This document shows positions 18,099 to 26,555 of a stretch of 64,000 bases of DNA, one piece after another. Position 1 is the first letter of the stretch. Each line of letters starts with the position of its first letter. Source of the stretch: Oxalobacteraceae bacterium (lineage in GTDB: Bacteria > Pseudomonadota > Gammaproteobacteria > Burkholderiales > Burkholderiaceae_D); NCBI GenBank assembly GCA_010024875.1, contig RGFZ01000011.1, forward strand, positions 1 to 64,000, in the 5' to 3' direction. Under the pieces are notes generated by a model, which had not been told where the DNA came from, did not search any database, and worked only from the letters and a program-made list of their open reading frames with translations. A program made the position numbers and the translations under genes.

Positions 18099-18279
18099 GG
18101 CAGAAAGGTGAGAGTTTCTGAGTTTGCAGAGGAGTTCGGAGCGTTTTGCAATGATGCCACCAAGAAATTGTGCGGTATGATCTTATCTAAAGTGCACAGG
18201 CCAGCAGACCGAAGAAGCGCCTTGATTTTCGCCGGCTGCTGCCGATTTAACTGTCTCATTGCTCGACCAGGAAACCAGG

Positions 18280-19278
18280 ATGGCTGAAGAAGCCGAAGAC
18301 AACAAGCCTGCCGAAGGCGCCGAAGCCGCGCCGGCAGAGCCAGCCCCGGCCCCCGAGGCGCCGCCGGCGTTAGAGCCTATCGTCAAAAAGAAGAAGATCG
18401 ATGGCGACCATGCGGGCGCGCACGGTGGCGCATGGAAAATTGCTCTGGCCGACATGATGACGGCGATGATGGCGTTCTTCCTGCTGATGTGGCTGCTGGG
18501 CTCGACCAACGAAGACCAGCGCAAGAGCATTGCCGACTACTTCAAGCCGACCTCGCACAGTAACGTGACGATGAGCGAGCGTCCCGGCCCGGGTGGGCTG
18601 ATGGGCGGCCTCTCGGTGATGGACAGCGATGGGATGCCGTATGCCGGCAAGACCACCAGCGTGTTCGAGCGCGAGACGCCGCGCTCGGAAGCAGGCACGC
18701 AATCCGGTGACGGCAAGACCAAGGATGAGACCAAGGATAAGAATCCCGACGAGCTGTCGGCGGAAGAGCGCCAGCGGATCGCAGCCGAAGCTGACCAGAA
18801 GAATTTCGACAAGCTCGAGAAAGAGGTGCGCGAGAGTCTGTCGTTGAACAAAGAACTCGAAAAGATCAAAGACCAAGTGAAATTCATCCGCGAGAAGGAT
18901 GGGCTGCGCATCGAAGTCATCGACAAGGCCGATTTCTCGATGTTTGGCCTCGGCACCAACAAGATGCAGGCTCGAGCAATGACCCTGATCCGCGAAGTCG
19001 CCAAATCACTGGCAGCCATGCCGAACAAGGTCGCGGTACGCGGGCACACCGACAGTCTGGCCTATGACGATGGCGTGAACAGCAACTGGTCATTGTCGGG
19101 CATGCGTGCCGAGACCACGCGACGCTTGCTACAGGAAGCCGGGCTGCCCGATAGCCGTTTCCAGCGCATCGAGGGCGTGGCCGATACGGTGCCGTATGTG
19201 CCCAACAATCCCGCTGATCCGCGCAATCGACGGATCAGTATCACCATCCTGTATCAGGATGTCGGCGGCAAGGCGTAA
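18280..19278 (+). CDS. motB: MotB flagellar stator protein
   Basis: 332 residues from the ATG at 18280, with AGGAAACCAGG upstream. A charged, Ala/Pro-rich start leads to the single membrane helix HGGAWKIALADMMTAMMAFF, where Asp58 equals the proton-binding Asp32 of E. coli MotB. A charged linker follows (about residues 120-190), then an OmpA/MotB peptidoglycan-binding domain with VRGHTDSLAYDD and RRISITILYQ. MotB normally pairs with MotA to form the stator. Here motA is not adjacent: a broken motA lies 12 kb away on the other strand. A small secreted protein gene follows by five bases and is likely co-transcribed. Confidence 0.93.
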   Translation: MAEEAEDNKPAEGAEAAPAEPAPAPEAPPALEPIVKKKKIDGDHAGAHGGAWKIALADMMTAMMAFFLLMWLLGSTNEDQRKSIADYFKPTSHSNVTMSERPGPGGLMGGLSVMDSDGMPYAGKTTSVFERETPRSEAGTQSGDGKTKDETKDKNPDELSAEERQRIAAEADQKNFDKLEKEVRESLSLNKELEKIKDQVKFIREKDGLRIEVIDKADFSMFGLGTNKMQARAMTLIREVAKSLAAMPNKVAVRGHTDSLAYDDGVNSNWSLSGMRAETTRRLLQEAGLPDSRFQRIEGVADTVPYVPNNPADPRNRRISITILYQDVGGKA

Positions 19279-19283
19279 ACCCC

Positions 19284-19925
19284 ATGCGCGCCCTTCCGCA
19301 CGCCGCCCTGTGCCTGCTGCTCGTGATAGCCGGATTTGACGCTTTAGCGCAGAACCCACCTGCGGCAAACGCCAAACCCGCCGAGCAAAAGCCTTCAGCA
19401 GCGACCACCGACGCAAAAAAGCCCGCAGAAGAAAAAAAATCGGTCGATACCAAAACCACCGCCGCCAAGCCGGATGCGAAGGCGGGTGCGAAGACGGACA
19501 CCAAGACAGACCCAAAAGCGGAAGCCAAGGCCGATAGCAAGGGGGCCAGCGGCAAGGACAGCAAGGCCGATCCCAAAACTGCGGACAACGTCACGTCCTC
19601 AGCGAACGACAAAGATCCCCGCAAGAACGCCAAGGCCGATGGCCCACCCTGTGTGGTTGCTGAGTTCCGTTCACTGGGAATCGATGTGCACGATCCGGTG
19701 AAACGCCGCACGCAAGCAATGAGCTGGCTGAAAAAACGCGCGAAGAATTGTTCCGTCGATCAGCTGCTGATGATCAGGAATAATCGTTCGCAGTGGATGG
19801 GTACGGCAGACTCAGCCACGATGGCCGCTGAGGTGGATGCGTTGCTGGAAGTGTTCGCCGCGGATAACCCGCAAGTCGCCGCGCTCCTGTACGGCACGGT
19901 ACCCCCGCCGGCTGAAGGCAAGTAA
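19284..19925 (+). CDS. Small secreted Lys/Ala/Pro-rich protein downstream of motB
   Basis: 213 residues, starting five bases after motB. Residues 1-22 form a signal peptide ending DALAQ. Residues 25-115 are low-complexity, with many Lys, Ala, Asp and Thr in short TDTKTDPKAEAK-like repeats, probably an extended spacer. The C-terminal 95 residues are folded-looking, with two cysteines (CVVAEF and NCSVDQ). I do not recognise the domain. The tight spacing suggests a role linked to the stator or cell wall, which is only inference. Confidence 0.72.
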   Translation: MRALPHAALCLLLVIAGFDALAQNPPAANAKPAEQKPSAATTDAKKPAEEKKSVDTKTTAAKPDAKAGAKTDTKTDPKAEAKADSKGASGKDSKADPKTADNVTSSANDKDPRKNAKADGPPCVVAEFRSLGIDVHDPVKRRTQAMSWLKKRAKNCSVDQLLMIRNNRSQWMGTADSATMAAEVDALLEVFAADNPQVAALLYGTVPPPAEGK

Positions 19926-19978
19926 GCTGAAAGCGATGCCCCGTAGGGCCCGGATGCCTGAAAGAGACGGCTAAAACA

Positions 19979-20000
19979 GACGGCTGAAATCTCAGCCGTC
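19979..20000 (-). terminator. Hairpin over the parA stop codon, weak terminator
   Basis: GACGGCTGA and TCAGCCGTC form a perfect 9-base stem with a 4-base loop. Read on the minus strand it is followed by TGTTTTAG, a poor U-tract. It overlaps the stop of the ParA-like gene and faces the gene ending at 19925. Confidence 0.4.
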
Positions 20001-20861
20001 GCGCCCCATCATCAGGAAAGAAGGAATCGCTGCCTTGATGCGGCTGCGCGCCACCGGCATGCGAGCCGCGTCATTGACCGCAGGACGCTGAACAGGCTCG
20101 GGCGTGGAATTGCGCACCGCGCGGAAGCGATCGAGGATTGAACCGCTGACCTTCTGCGTGAGCGCGCCGTGCTTCGAGGCCTGACGGATGTCGGCTTCGG
20201 TCTGCCCCAACTGCTCAATGGAACGGCCAAAGTCGAGGAAATTCTCGCGAATTTCTTCATTCGTTGTCATTACGAAGAATTCATTGCCGAAGAACTCTCC
20301 CGCGCTATTGCTGTACATGACGGGAGGCGACAGGAAAAATCCGGCGTTGAATGATTTCGAGAAAATGCCCTCGTAGGTCTGCAGGTTGTCCACGCGGCTA
20401 GGCACGATCACCAGCTTGGGCGGATTGCGCAGGCGCGAATTAAAGACGAATGAGAAACGGTTGACGAATTCGAGTGTGCTGTCGAGTTCTACACGCGAGA
20501 GCGAGCTGGGAACCAGCACGAGATCAAATTCAAAAAGAAAATCCGGGGGCAGCACGTCAGCCCAGGTCAGGTCGGCGATCACCACCTCCATCGTTTCCAC
20601 CGATTTGCGGAGCGATTCCTTGGCCTTGAGCAGTGCGACGCCGGATCCTTTGGCATTCGGCAGGTCCACCGTCTGGCAATTGATGCCAATCGGATAAGCT
20701 TTTTTGACCCATTTACCCGAGGTCGCCTGATGGTCAAAGTCAATCAGAGAAGTCTTTTTACCCGATATATAGGCAAAATAGGCCGCCAAATTGGCAGATA
20801 CAGTGCTTTTACCAACCCCACCCTTTTGGCTAGTGATAAGTATTTTAAGCGCCTTGCTCAT
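19992..20861 (-). CDS. Orphan ParA/MinD-type ATPase
   Basis: 289 residues from the ATG at 20861, with AGAGGA upstream; the frame above it is AT-rich promoter DNA. The deviant Walker A motif QKGGVGKSTVS, with the signature lysine, is at residues 11-18, and the switch region DFDHQATSGKW follows. There is no N-terminal HTH, so it is not a plasmid ParA with operator-binding activity. The last 60 residues are basic and probably flexible. No parB gene or parS-like site is seen. It faces two unknown genes across an AT-rich promoter region. ParA relatives without ParB often position cargo such as chemotaxis arrays, flagella, carboxysomes or storage granules; the cargo here is unknown. Confidence 0.85.
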   Translation of the reverse strand: MSKALKILITSQKGGVGKSTVSANLAAYFAYISGKKTSLIDFDHQATSGKWVKKAYPIGINCQTVDLPNAKGSGVALLKAKESLRKSVETMEVVIADLTWADVLPPDFLFEFDLVLVPSSLSRVELDSTLEFVNRFSFVFNSRLRNPPKLVIVPSRVDNLQTYEGIFSKSFNAGFFLSPPVMYSNSAGEFFGNEFFVMTTNEEIRENFLDFGRSIEQLGQTEADIRQASKHGALTQKVSGSILDRFRAVRNSTPEPVQRPAVNDAARMPVARSRIKAAIPSFLMMGRDG

Positions 20862-21035
20862 GAGATTCCTCTGATTTTGATGCAAGCCTTTGATTTTGGA
20901 GCACATTCCCAAAGAAAATATTGCCTTGAGGGAAATTTTGCCATAATATAACTCGGAGTATAGATCAATACTTTTTGAGTATTCAATATTTTTTTGAGCT
21001 CGCTTCAAAATTAATAAGACAAGAGGGATTCGATT
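20862..21035. promoter_or_regulatory. AT-rich divergent promoter region, parA-like and 21036 genes
   Basis: This 174-base region is markedly AT-rich compared with its flanks and holds TATA-rich stretches suited to -10 boxes in both directions, for example around 20944 and 20985. No single -35/-10 pair was picked out with confidence. Confidence 0.4.
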
Positions 21036-21518
21036 ATGGCAAAAGCATCGTCAAAACCGACCATGATGCGCTTTGAACCGAAGACCGGCTGGTCCGAGGC
21101 AGACGCGTCACCCACGGCCGAAGTGGTATCGATCACTGACCATCCACGCATGGAGGCTCGTATTGAACCTCGCGTGGAGCCCATTGAAGATGAAAACTAC
21201 TCTGCTGAAGCACTGGTCGCGCTGGGCGAATCGATTCAAGATGTCTTCGACAGTCTTCAGATCAATGATCCTCGTCTGCAGGCATGGACACAGGTTCATG
21301 CTGCCATCAAACTGATCGGCACCAAGCTGCAAGAGAAAAAAGCACTCGAGGCGCGTATCGTCGCGCTGGGCAAGGAAATCGAGAGCGTGCGCAATCTTGC
21401 ATCCGAGCTGGTGGTCTCTGCCTGCCGCAGCGAACAGGAAGTGCACGAGACCTCTAAGCTTCGCTTGCAGATTGCCGAGTCGCTGAGCGACAAACTCGTG
21501 TCGGCGCTCAAAGGCTGA
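21036..21518 (+). CDS. Unknown protein facing the ParA-like gene
   Basis: 160 residues, ATG preceded by AAGAGGGATTCGATT. The first 55 residues are polar and Pro/Arg/Glu-rich with no obvious fold. Residues 60-160 are long helices with heptad-like spacing (around GTKLQEKKALEARIVALGKE), consistent with a coiled coil. I know no family for it. A disordered start, then coiled coil, beside an orphan ParA resembles the adaptor proteins that work with such ATPases (McdB-like or PpfA-partner type), but there is no sequence match to name one. It is followed 13 bases later by a membrane protein gene. Confidence 0.65.
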   Translation: MAKASSKPTMMRFEPKTGWSEADASPTAEVVSITDHPRMEARIEPRVEPIEDENYSAEALVALGESIQDVFDSLQINDPRLQAWTQVHAAIKLIGTKLQEKKALEARIVALGKEIESVRNLASELVVSACRSEQEVHETSKLRLQIAESLSDKLVSALKG

Positions 21519-21531
21519 GGACCCTCGCCGA

Positions 21532-21915
21532 ATGTCCGCTCGATCACGTCGCGGCTCTTATTTGCTGGCTCTGAACTGGTTGCTGTTCGGTAGCGTGTAT
21601 GCGTGGATATCACTCACGCAAGGCAACCTGCTCTGGTGGCTACGACTGGACTGGGGAAGCTGGCTCAGCGATTTTGCGGCGTTGCCTTCGCTCGGACAGA
21701 TACCGTCGGGCAGCGTGTGGATACTCTGGCTGATGATCAGCTTGGTGATAACGCTGACCTATCTCTCCTCGCTGCGCTCGAGTGAAACGACTGCCATCAC
21801 ACCAATAGAGCCGGAGATCGAAAAGCCACTGATCCCGAATCCGGAATTGATGGATTCTCGTCCGGAACTAAAAGAAAAAATCCTGCGACTGCATCAGTCG
21901 CTGGACAAGATCTGA
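21532..21915 (+). CDS. Unknown two-helix membrane protein of the ParA module
   Basis: 127 residues. Two hydrophobic segments, about residues 9-28 and 60-79, flank a short Trp-rich loop (WWLRLDWGSW), and a 45-residue charged tail ends in a short helix (LKEKILRLHQSLDKI). It starts 13 bases after the coiled-coil gene, so the two are one unit, and converges with the carbonic anhydrase gene. No family recognised. It could anchor the partner of the ParA-like ATPase to the membrane; this is inferred from order alone. Confidence 0.62.
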   Translation: MSARSRRGSYLLALNWLLFGSVYAWISLTQGNLLWWLRLDWGSWLSDFAALPSLGQIPSGSVWILWLMISLVITLTYLSSLRSSETTAITPIEPEIEKPLIPNPELMDSRPELKEKILRLHQSLDKI

Positions 21916-21928
21916 ACTCTAGACCCAC

Positions 21929-22762
21929 TTAGTGGCGGCTCGGTTTTGTGGCGGGTGCTGAAGGTGCTGCGGCACCCGAAGCGGCTGGCGCAGCAGATCC
22001 CGAAGCCGCCGCGTCTGGCGTCAACACTTGCACGCGACGTCCATTGGTCGCCTGCGTATGTCGCGCATTCATTTTGTAGAGCTTCTTGAATGCCGCCAGT
22101 TGCGCGTAAGAGATCTCTATCGGCGTCTTCATCACATGCCATTTCACGTCTTCGGTACAGGGTGGCGTGGTCAGTGAACCAATGTACGCAAAATACGTCG
22201 GATCGGCAGGCAACAGATCCGCAGGATTGAGGCTGGCCAGCGGCGCAGTCTTGCCTTCACTGGCCGGCAAATTGTCGAAGACCGGCTTGAGCGCAACGTT
22301 TTCCTTGCCCAGCTTGATCAGTATTGCCACCACACCCAACTTGGTATCACCTGCACGGTGCACCAGGTGCGCCACCATGTGGCTAGCCATGCCGTTGATT
22401 TTCTCTTCGCTGGGCGTGTGGAAGTGAAACTGAACGAGACGATATTCCAAGCCTTCGAAACGCGCCGATCCTGAGTTGGCCAGGTTCACCTGAATGGTGT
22501 GACCGTTGTTGAGAATCTCGCCCGGCCCCGCCTTGTAGCTGAAGGGTATCGGCTTGAGACCACCGCGCTCGGCCTCTCGCTCCTCAATATTGATCGGCGA
22601 CTGCCGCTTGCCAACGCTGCAGGTACTGAAAGCAGAGTCGAGTTTGCCCCAGGCCCGCGAACCCTTCTCGCCTTCGTATTCCCATACCGTTTCAGGGCCG
22701 CCGGCATGTACGCACGAGGCAAACAACATCGCAACCCATGCAGACAGAAACTTTGCTTTCAT
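21929..22762 (-). CDS. Alpha-type carbonic anhydrase, periplasmic
   Basis: 277 residues. A signal peptide covers residues 1-20. The alpha-CA blocks are all present: RQSPINI at 54-59, zinc ligands His113 and His115 in QFHFHTPSEE and His132 in VAHLVH, and SLTTPPCTEDVKWHV late in the fold. A flexible Ala/Pro/Ser tail of about 30 residues ends it. The enzyme interconverts CO2 and bicarbonate in the periplasm. A putative sodium/bicarbonate transporter of the SbtA family lies at 47629, which could use the product, although the two are not linked. AAGG precedes the ATG. Confidence 0.93.
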   Translation of the reverse strand: MKAKFLSAWVAMLFASCVHAGGPETVWEYEGEKGSRAWGKLDSAFSTCSVGKRQSPINIEEREAERGGLKPIPFSYKAGPGEILNNGHTIQVNLANSGSARFEGLEYRLVQFHFHTPSEEKINGMASHMVAHLVHRAGDTKLGVVAILIKLGKENVALKPVFDNLPASEGKTAPLASLNPADLLPADPTYFAYIGSLTTPPCTEDVKWHVMKTPIEISYAQLAAFKKLYKMNARHTQATNGRRVQVLTPDAAASGSAAPAASGAAAPSAPATKPSRH

Positions 22763-22896
22763 TGCAGACCTTTTCGGTTAACCGATGTAAGAGTAACAGG
22801 GCGAAATTGTACCGGCGAAGCTCTCGCCTTTCAGGCAATCGGATTTTCCAAGAAAACCTTGAGAGACATACTGGTCAAACCAGGCGAAGCGCATTT

Positions 22897-23688
22897 CTAC
22901 CCTACCCAACCTGCCTGCAGCCAATGCGCGTAATGCGGCAGGAACGGCCAGGCGATCAGGTGGGTCTGTGTTCCGACCGGAAACACGTTCGAGGTCAGGT
23001 GATCCATCCATTCCCCGCTGCCGCCGACCTGCGCCAACAGGCGCTTGTGCAACGGCGTGCCAGACAAGCCTTCGGCCAGCGCGCCTTGGGGAGTATTAAC
23101 CGCCGAGAAGCTCATCACCGGCGCTGCCGGCCGGCGTCCCGGCTCCACCGGCCCGGAGAACAAATCATGCACGCTGCCCCAATCGCGACCCGAGAGCCGC
23201 CCTGCGATGCCTTCCAGTTCACGCTCGGCGCGCTCCAATTCACGCACCCGGTACAGATGCTGGCCCAGTACATTGTCAAAGAAGATGCTTGCCTGCGTAT
23301 GATCGGCTAGCAAGGCATCCAGTTCCCGCATTGCATCGACCTGCAGCGCTAAAAGCTCGGTGCCAGCTTGCCGCAGCCTGCGGCCATGATTGAACCGGAA
23401 CAAACGCTCTGCATAGGGATCGACATCAACGAGCACGACGCGCTCGAACCGCTGCAGCCATCGGCCCGGCATCATCCACCCAGCGCTACCACCGATGAGC
23501 AAGAGTTCGGCATGCCGGGGCTCAATACCGAGGAGCCAGTGCGCGATGAGGTCGGACGTTACACGCCATTGCCGACGCCGAAAAAAAGCGCGCAGGTGCC
23601 AGCGCAAACCGCCCGTGGTGTCACGCGTCACGGTAGGCCATGGCGGTGCAGATCGTCCGGCGGGCAGCGAAGCACAACGCAGTTGCAA
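22897..23688 (-). CDS. Putative SAM-dependent methyltransferase-like protein
   Basis: 263 residues from a TTG at 23688; a GTG at 23631 (VTRDTTGGLRWH) is an equally good start, and neither has a strong ribosome binding site. Residues 60-100 hold a Rossmann-like pattern, ELLLIGGSAGWMMP followed by RVVLVDVDPYAERLF, as in class I methyltransferases. FDNVLGQHLY occupies the motif IV position. The family is seen as a conserved hypothetical protein in Burkholderiales. No substrate can be named. It is next to a small lipoprotein on the same strand, 28 bases away. Confidence 0.68.
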   Translation of the reverse strand: MQLRCASLPAGRSAPPWPTVTRDTTGGLRWHLRAFFRRRQWRVTSDLIAHWLLGIEPRHAELLLIGGSAGWMMPGRWLQRFERVVLVDVDPYAERLFRFNHGRRLRQAGTELLALQVDAMRELDALLADHTQASIFFDNVLGQHLYRVRELERAERELEGIAGRLSGRDWGSVHDLFSGPVEPGRRPAAPVMSFSAVNTPQGALAEGLSGTPLHKRLLAQVGGSGEWMDHLTSNVFPVGTQTHLIAWPFLPHYAHWLQAGWVG

Positions 23689-23716
23689 GCGGGGTCATCC
23701 GAGAGCTATCCGGTGA

Positions 23717-24112
23717 TCAGCGGTTCGGCAGCCCGCCGGTCGCCACGCCGACCGAGGCGCCGATGGCGACATCCTTGATGATGTCCGAGGTACTCTGCCC
23801 CTGCCCGCCACAGCTCTCAGCCATCGTCGAAGCATCCAAGCGATCCGCAGCGTCGAGCCCGGCGTTCGCGGCGACCACCGGCAGCAATAAGCCGCCCGAG
23901 AGCAGCAGCAGCGCTGGTGTGGCCACCAGGGTCGCGCTCTTGACCTCCTTGTGCCGCTCGCTCGCGGCTCGGCTGTTCTGGCAGCTGCGGCTGTTGTACT
24001 GAGGATGATTGGAATCAAGATGGATCGCCGTCAGCTCGGACTGGCTTGCACAACCGGTCAGACTGACGAGGATGATGAGGACGGCGGCGGAACGACGGTG
24101 AGCAATAGGCAT
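23717..24112 (-). CDS. Small lipoprotein
   Basis: 131 residues from the ATG at 24112, or 134 from a GTG at 24121. The signal peptide ends in a lipobox, SLTGCAS, with the lipidated Cys near residue 21. Two further cysteines and a Gly-rich end containing a hydrophobic stretch (IGASVGVATGG, glycine-zipper-like) are visible. Function unknown. Confidence 0.72.
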   Translation of the reverse strand: MPIAHRRSAAVLIILVSLTGCASQSELTAIHLDSNHPQYNSRSCQNSRAASERHKEVKSATLVATPALLLLSGGLLLPVVAANAGLDAADRLDASTMAESCGGQGQSTSDIIKDVAIGASVGVATGGLPNR

Positions 24113-24190
24113 CGCTGGCACAGAACGAAATCCGAGATGGCCTCATTCTGGCAATTTTCAGAACTGTTGTAAACAAGAAACTCAACTCAC

Positions 24191-25105
24191 TCACCAGAAC
24201 AGCCACCACAGCAAGCCGAGAATGGCGACCCACTTCAACAGGTAGTAGAGGCGACTGTTGTAGTCCTTCAGCTGCTTGGCCTTCAGCCTGAGCTGATAGA
24301 AACCGCTGAACAGCTGATTGAGCACACCCACGCCCTCGCCTTCGACATTTTGCGACGAAGCTGCCGCCATCACATGGCGCGCGAACAGACGATTCAAGCC
24401 GCGCATAGGCGCACCCCAGAGCGGTCGCTCGATATCGCAAAACAGCACGACACGCTGATGATCGGTCTTGTTGGCCGCATGGTGGATGAAGGTCTCATCG
24501 AACATCACCGCTTCGCCGTCTTTCCAGTGATAACGCTGTCCGTCGACGTCGATAAAACAGTTGGGGTCATTCGGCGTCACCAGCCCGAGGTGGTAGCGCA
24601 ACGAGCCGGCGTAAGGATCGCGATGACGGACTAGCGTCGCACCCGGCGGCAGTGAGGCAAACATGGCGGCCTTGATGCTCGGGATTTGCTTGAGCAGTGC
24701 GAGCGTCCTCGGACAGGTCGCCGCCGCCGAGGGCAGCTCCTTGCCATACCAGCTGAGATAAAAGCGCTTCCAGCCTGTTCGGAAAAAAGAATTGAATCCA
24801 AGATCGTTGTAGCCCGAAGCCGCGCGGATCTGCCCTTCATCGGCCAGCGCCATGGCTTCATCACGAATGATTTCCCAGTTTTGATTGAGCAGCTCCAGCT
24901 CGGGGAAGTCTTTCTGATCAATATAGGCCGTGCGGGGCGTGCGCGAGAACAGGTACATCAGCGCATTGACCGGCGCGATCAGCACGGTGAAATCCGTCAG
25001 CGCGCGCACGATACCAAAGCGCACCGTGCCGCGCAGGTGCACGTACAGCGCCGAGGCGATAAACACCACGAGTACCCAGTGCCGGGGTTCCAGCGGCAAT
25101 CCCAT
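24191..25105 (-). CDS. lpxO: Lipid A hydroxylase, aspartyl/asparaginyl beta-hydroxylase family
   Basis: 304 residues. An N-terminal membrane helix (about 10-30) is followed by the Asp/Asn beta-hydroxylase fold: VRHRDPYAGSLRYHLGL with the metal-binding His, and a distal MFDETFIHHAANKT. A second hydrophobic segment is at the very C-terminus, an LpxO-like arrangement. LpxO uses O2 and 2-oxoglutarate to 2-hydroxylate a secondary acyl chain of lipid A at the inner membrane. GGAGGTC lies just before the ATG. It is divergent from the unknown pair at 25236. Confidence 0.88.
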   Translation of the reverse strand: MGLPLEPRHWVLVVFIASALYVHLRGTVRFGIVRALTDFTVLIAPVNALMYLFSRTPRTAYIDQKDFPELELLNQNWEIIRDEAMALADEGQIRAASGYNDLGFNSFFRTGWKRFYLSWYGKELPSAAATCPRTLALLKQIPSIKAAMFASLPPGATLVRHRDPYAGSLRYHLGLVTPNDPNCFIDVDGQRYHWKDGEAVMFDETFIHHAANKTDHQRVVLFCDIERPLWGAPMRGLNRLFARHVMAAASSQNVEGEGVGVLNQLFSGFYQLRLKAKQLKDYNSRLYYLLKWVAILGLLWWLFW

Positions 25106-25235
25106 GCAAGACCTCCAGTGACGATAACCCGTAAGTGTAAATCACCCGACCTTCTCGCAGAGAAAATCCTGCAGCTGCGACGCGGCGCCTGAAGGCTGTT
25201 ATAGAATTTCTATACTGCAACATTCGGTAAGCAGG

Positions 25236-25757
25236 ATGATCGATTCCATCAAAAGCCTGAGCCTGCTGCTCATCGCCGGCTATTTTCTGTTCCTGGTCAT
25301 GAGCCTCAGCTGGCGCGGCAAAGTCGTCAGCGGTCCGTGGTGGTTCCTGCTGCGCAGCTTTTTCCCGAACTGGCGCTTTTATCACGGCGCGGGGCATCAG
25401 CCGCGACTGTTTTGGCGCATCGCGAACCTTGAGGGTACCTGGTCAGAGTGGGCCTTGTTCATGCCCCGCGCCCGGCTGTCATGGATGAGCCTGCTTCACA
25501 ACCCGCGCGGCAATCTGACGCTTGCCGAACAAAACCTCGTCGACCATCTGAGCGCTGATCTGGCCGCATTGCCCGACAACGCAGAGGTCCGCCATCTGGT
25601 GACTTATCAGATGGTGCAGCGTCTGACGCGGTGGCTGATCAATTGCGAAGGCGCTTCTCCATCGCATTATCAGTTCCAGCTGCGTAGAGTACCCGCGTTG
25701 GAAGCGATACCTGCAGAAGAGGATGCGCTGCTGACCTCACCAGTGCTGCGCTGGTAA
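25236..25757 (+). CDS. Unknown membrane-anchored protein, paired with 25758
   Basis: 173 residues. One N-terminal membrane helix (residues 7-24), then a soluble, Trp- and Arg-rich body (PGWWFLL-like SGPWWFLLRSFFPNWRFYHG). I do not recognise the domain. Its TAA is directly followed by the ATG of the next gene, so the two are translated together. Despite the layout it has no CxxC, so it is not the DCC1 thiol-oxidoreductase that often accompanies HTTM proteins. Confidence 0.75.
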   Translation: MIDSIKSLSLLLIAGYFLFLVMSLSWRGKVVSGPWWFLLRSFFPNWRFYHGAGHQPRLFWRIANLEGTWSEWALFMPRARLSWMSLLHNPRGNLTLAEQNLVDHLSADLAALPDNAEVRHLVTYQMVQRLTRWLINCEGASPSHYQFQLRRVPALEAIPAEEDALLTSPVLRW

Positions 25758-26549
25758 ATGATGGACCTGTACCTTGCCCTGCGCGCGCTGGAATGTCTGC
25801 TGGCGACCAGCCTGCTGATACAAAGCCTCGAATTCCTGCGCATACGTCACTTCGGCAATATGGCCGCTGTATGGTCCTGGGAGGTACAAAAAACGGATGT
25901 TGCTCATGCACCGGCGTGGCTGCGACGCCTTTTCGACTGGCTGTATCAGGAACGCATTCACCGGCTACACCTGCTGCTGCGTACAGGCGCCGCCGCCAGC
26001 CTGTACGCCGGCGTCAGCGTCGGCAGCAGCACTTTTCTGTTTATCAGCACGGTGCTGATCCTCATCCGCTGGCGCGGCGCATTCAATGGGGGCAGCGATT
26101 TCATGACCCTGGTCGTGCTCTCTGGCGTACTCATCTCGCAGCTGGCGCAGCCCTTGGTCGGCGCGACGTTGGCATGGAAGGCGGGGCTCTGGTACATCGC
26201 CATTCATTCGATCACGTCCTACTTCATCTCGGGAGCCATCAAGCTGCTTCAGCCCGAGTGGCGCGACGGCAGGATACTGACGCATTTTCTGGATGGCGGC
26301 ATCCACGGGCCGCTGCCTGCAGACAGTCTGTTTCGTCATCGCCTTGTCGCGATGACTGCCTCCTGGTGTTTCATCGTTTGGGAATGTCTGTTCCCGCTCG
26401 CGCTAGCGGGACCGCAATGGGCGATGCTCTGGTGCGGCGTGGCGGCGGTTTTCCACCTGCTGGTGTTCCGGTTTTTCGGGTTGAACCGCTTTGTCTGGGC
26501 GTGGTTCGCGAGCTTTCCGGCGATTGTTTACTGCTCGGGACAGTGGTAA
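25758..26549 (+). CDS. Polytopic membrane protein, HTTM-like
   Basis: 263 residues with about seven hydrophobic helices. The order of helices and the loop after helix 4 resemble HTTM (horizontally transferred transmembrane) domains, related to the membrane part of vitamin-K-dependent gamma-carboxylase. YFISGAIKLLQPEWRDG sits where HTTM proteins carry a conserved Lys/Trp-containing segment. The match is by pattern only. It begins immediately after the TAA of its partner and ends six bases before the convergent aminotransferase gene. Confidence 0.7.
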   Translation: MMDLYLALRALECLLATSLLIQSLEFLRIRHFGNMAAVWSWEVQKTDVAHAPAWLRRLFDWLYQERIHRLHLLLRTGAAASLYAGVSVGSSTFLFISTVLILIRWRGAFNGGSDFMTLVVLSGVLISQLAQPLVGATLAWKAGLWYIAIHSITSYFISGAIKLLQPEWRDGRILTHFLDGGIHGPLPADSLFRHRLVAMTASWCFIVWECLFPLALAGPQWAMLWCGVAAVFHLLVFRFFGLNRFVWAWFASFPAIVYCSGQW

Positions 26550-26555
26550 GTCCTC

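Noticed and set aside
19284-19700. Low-complexity repeat tract as a noncoding element
   Set aside because: Signal peptide, open frame and folded C-terminus show that it is coding.
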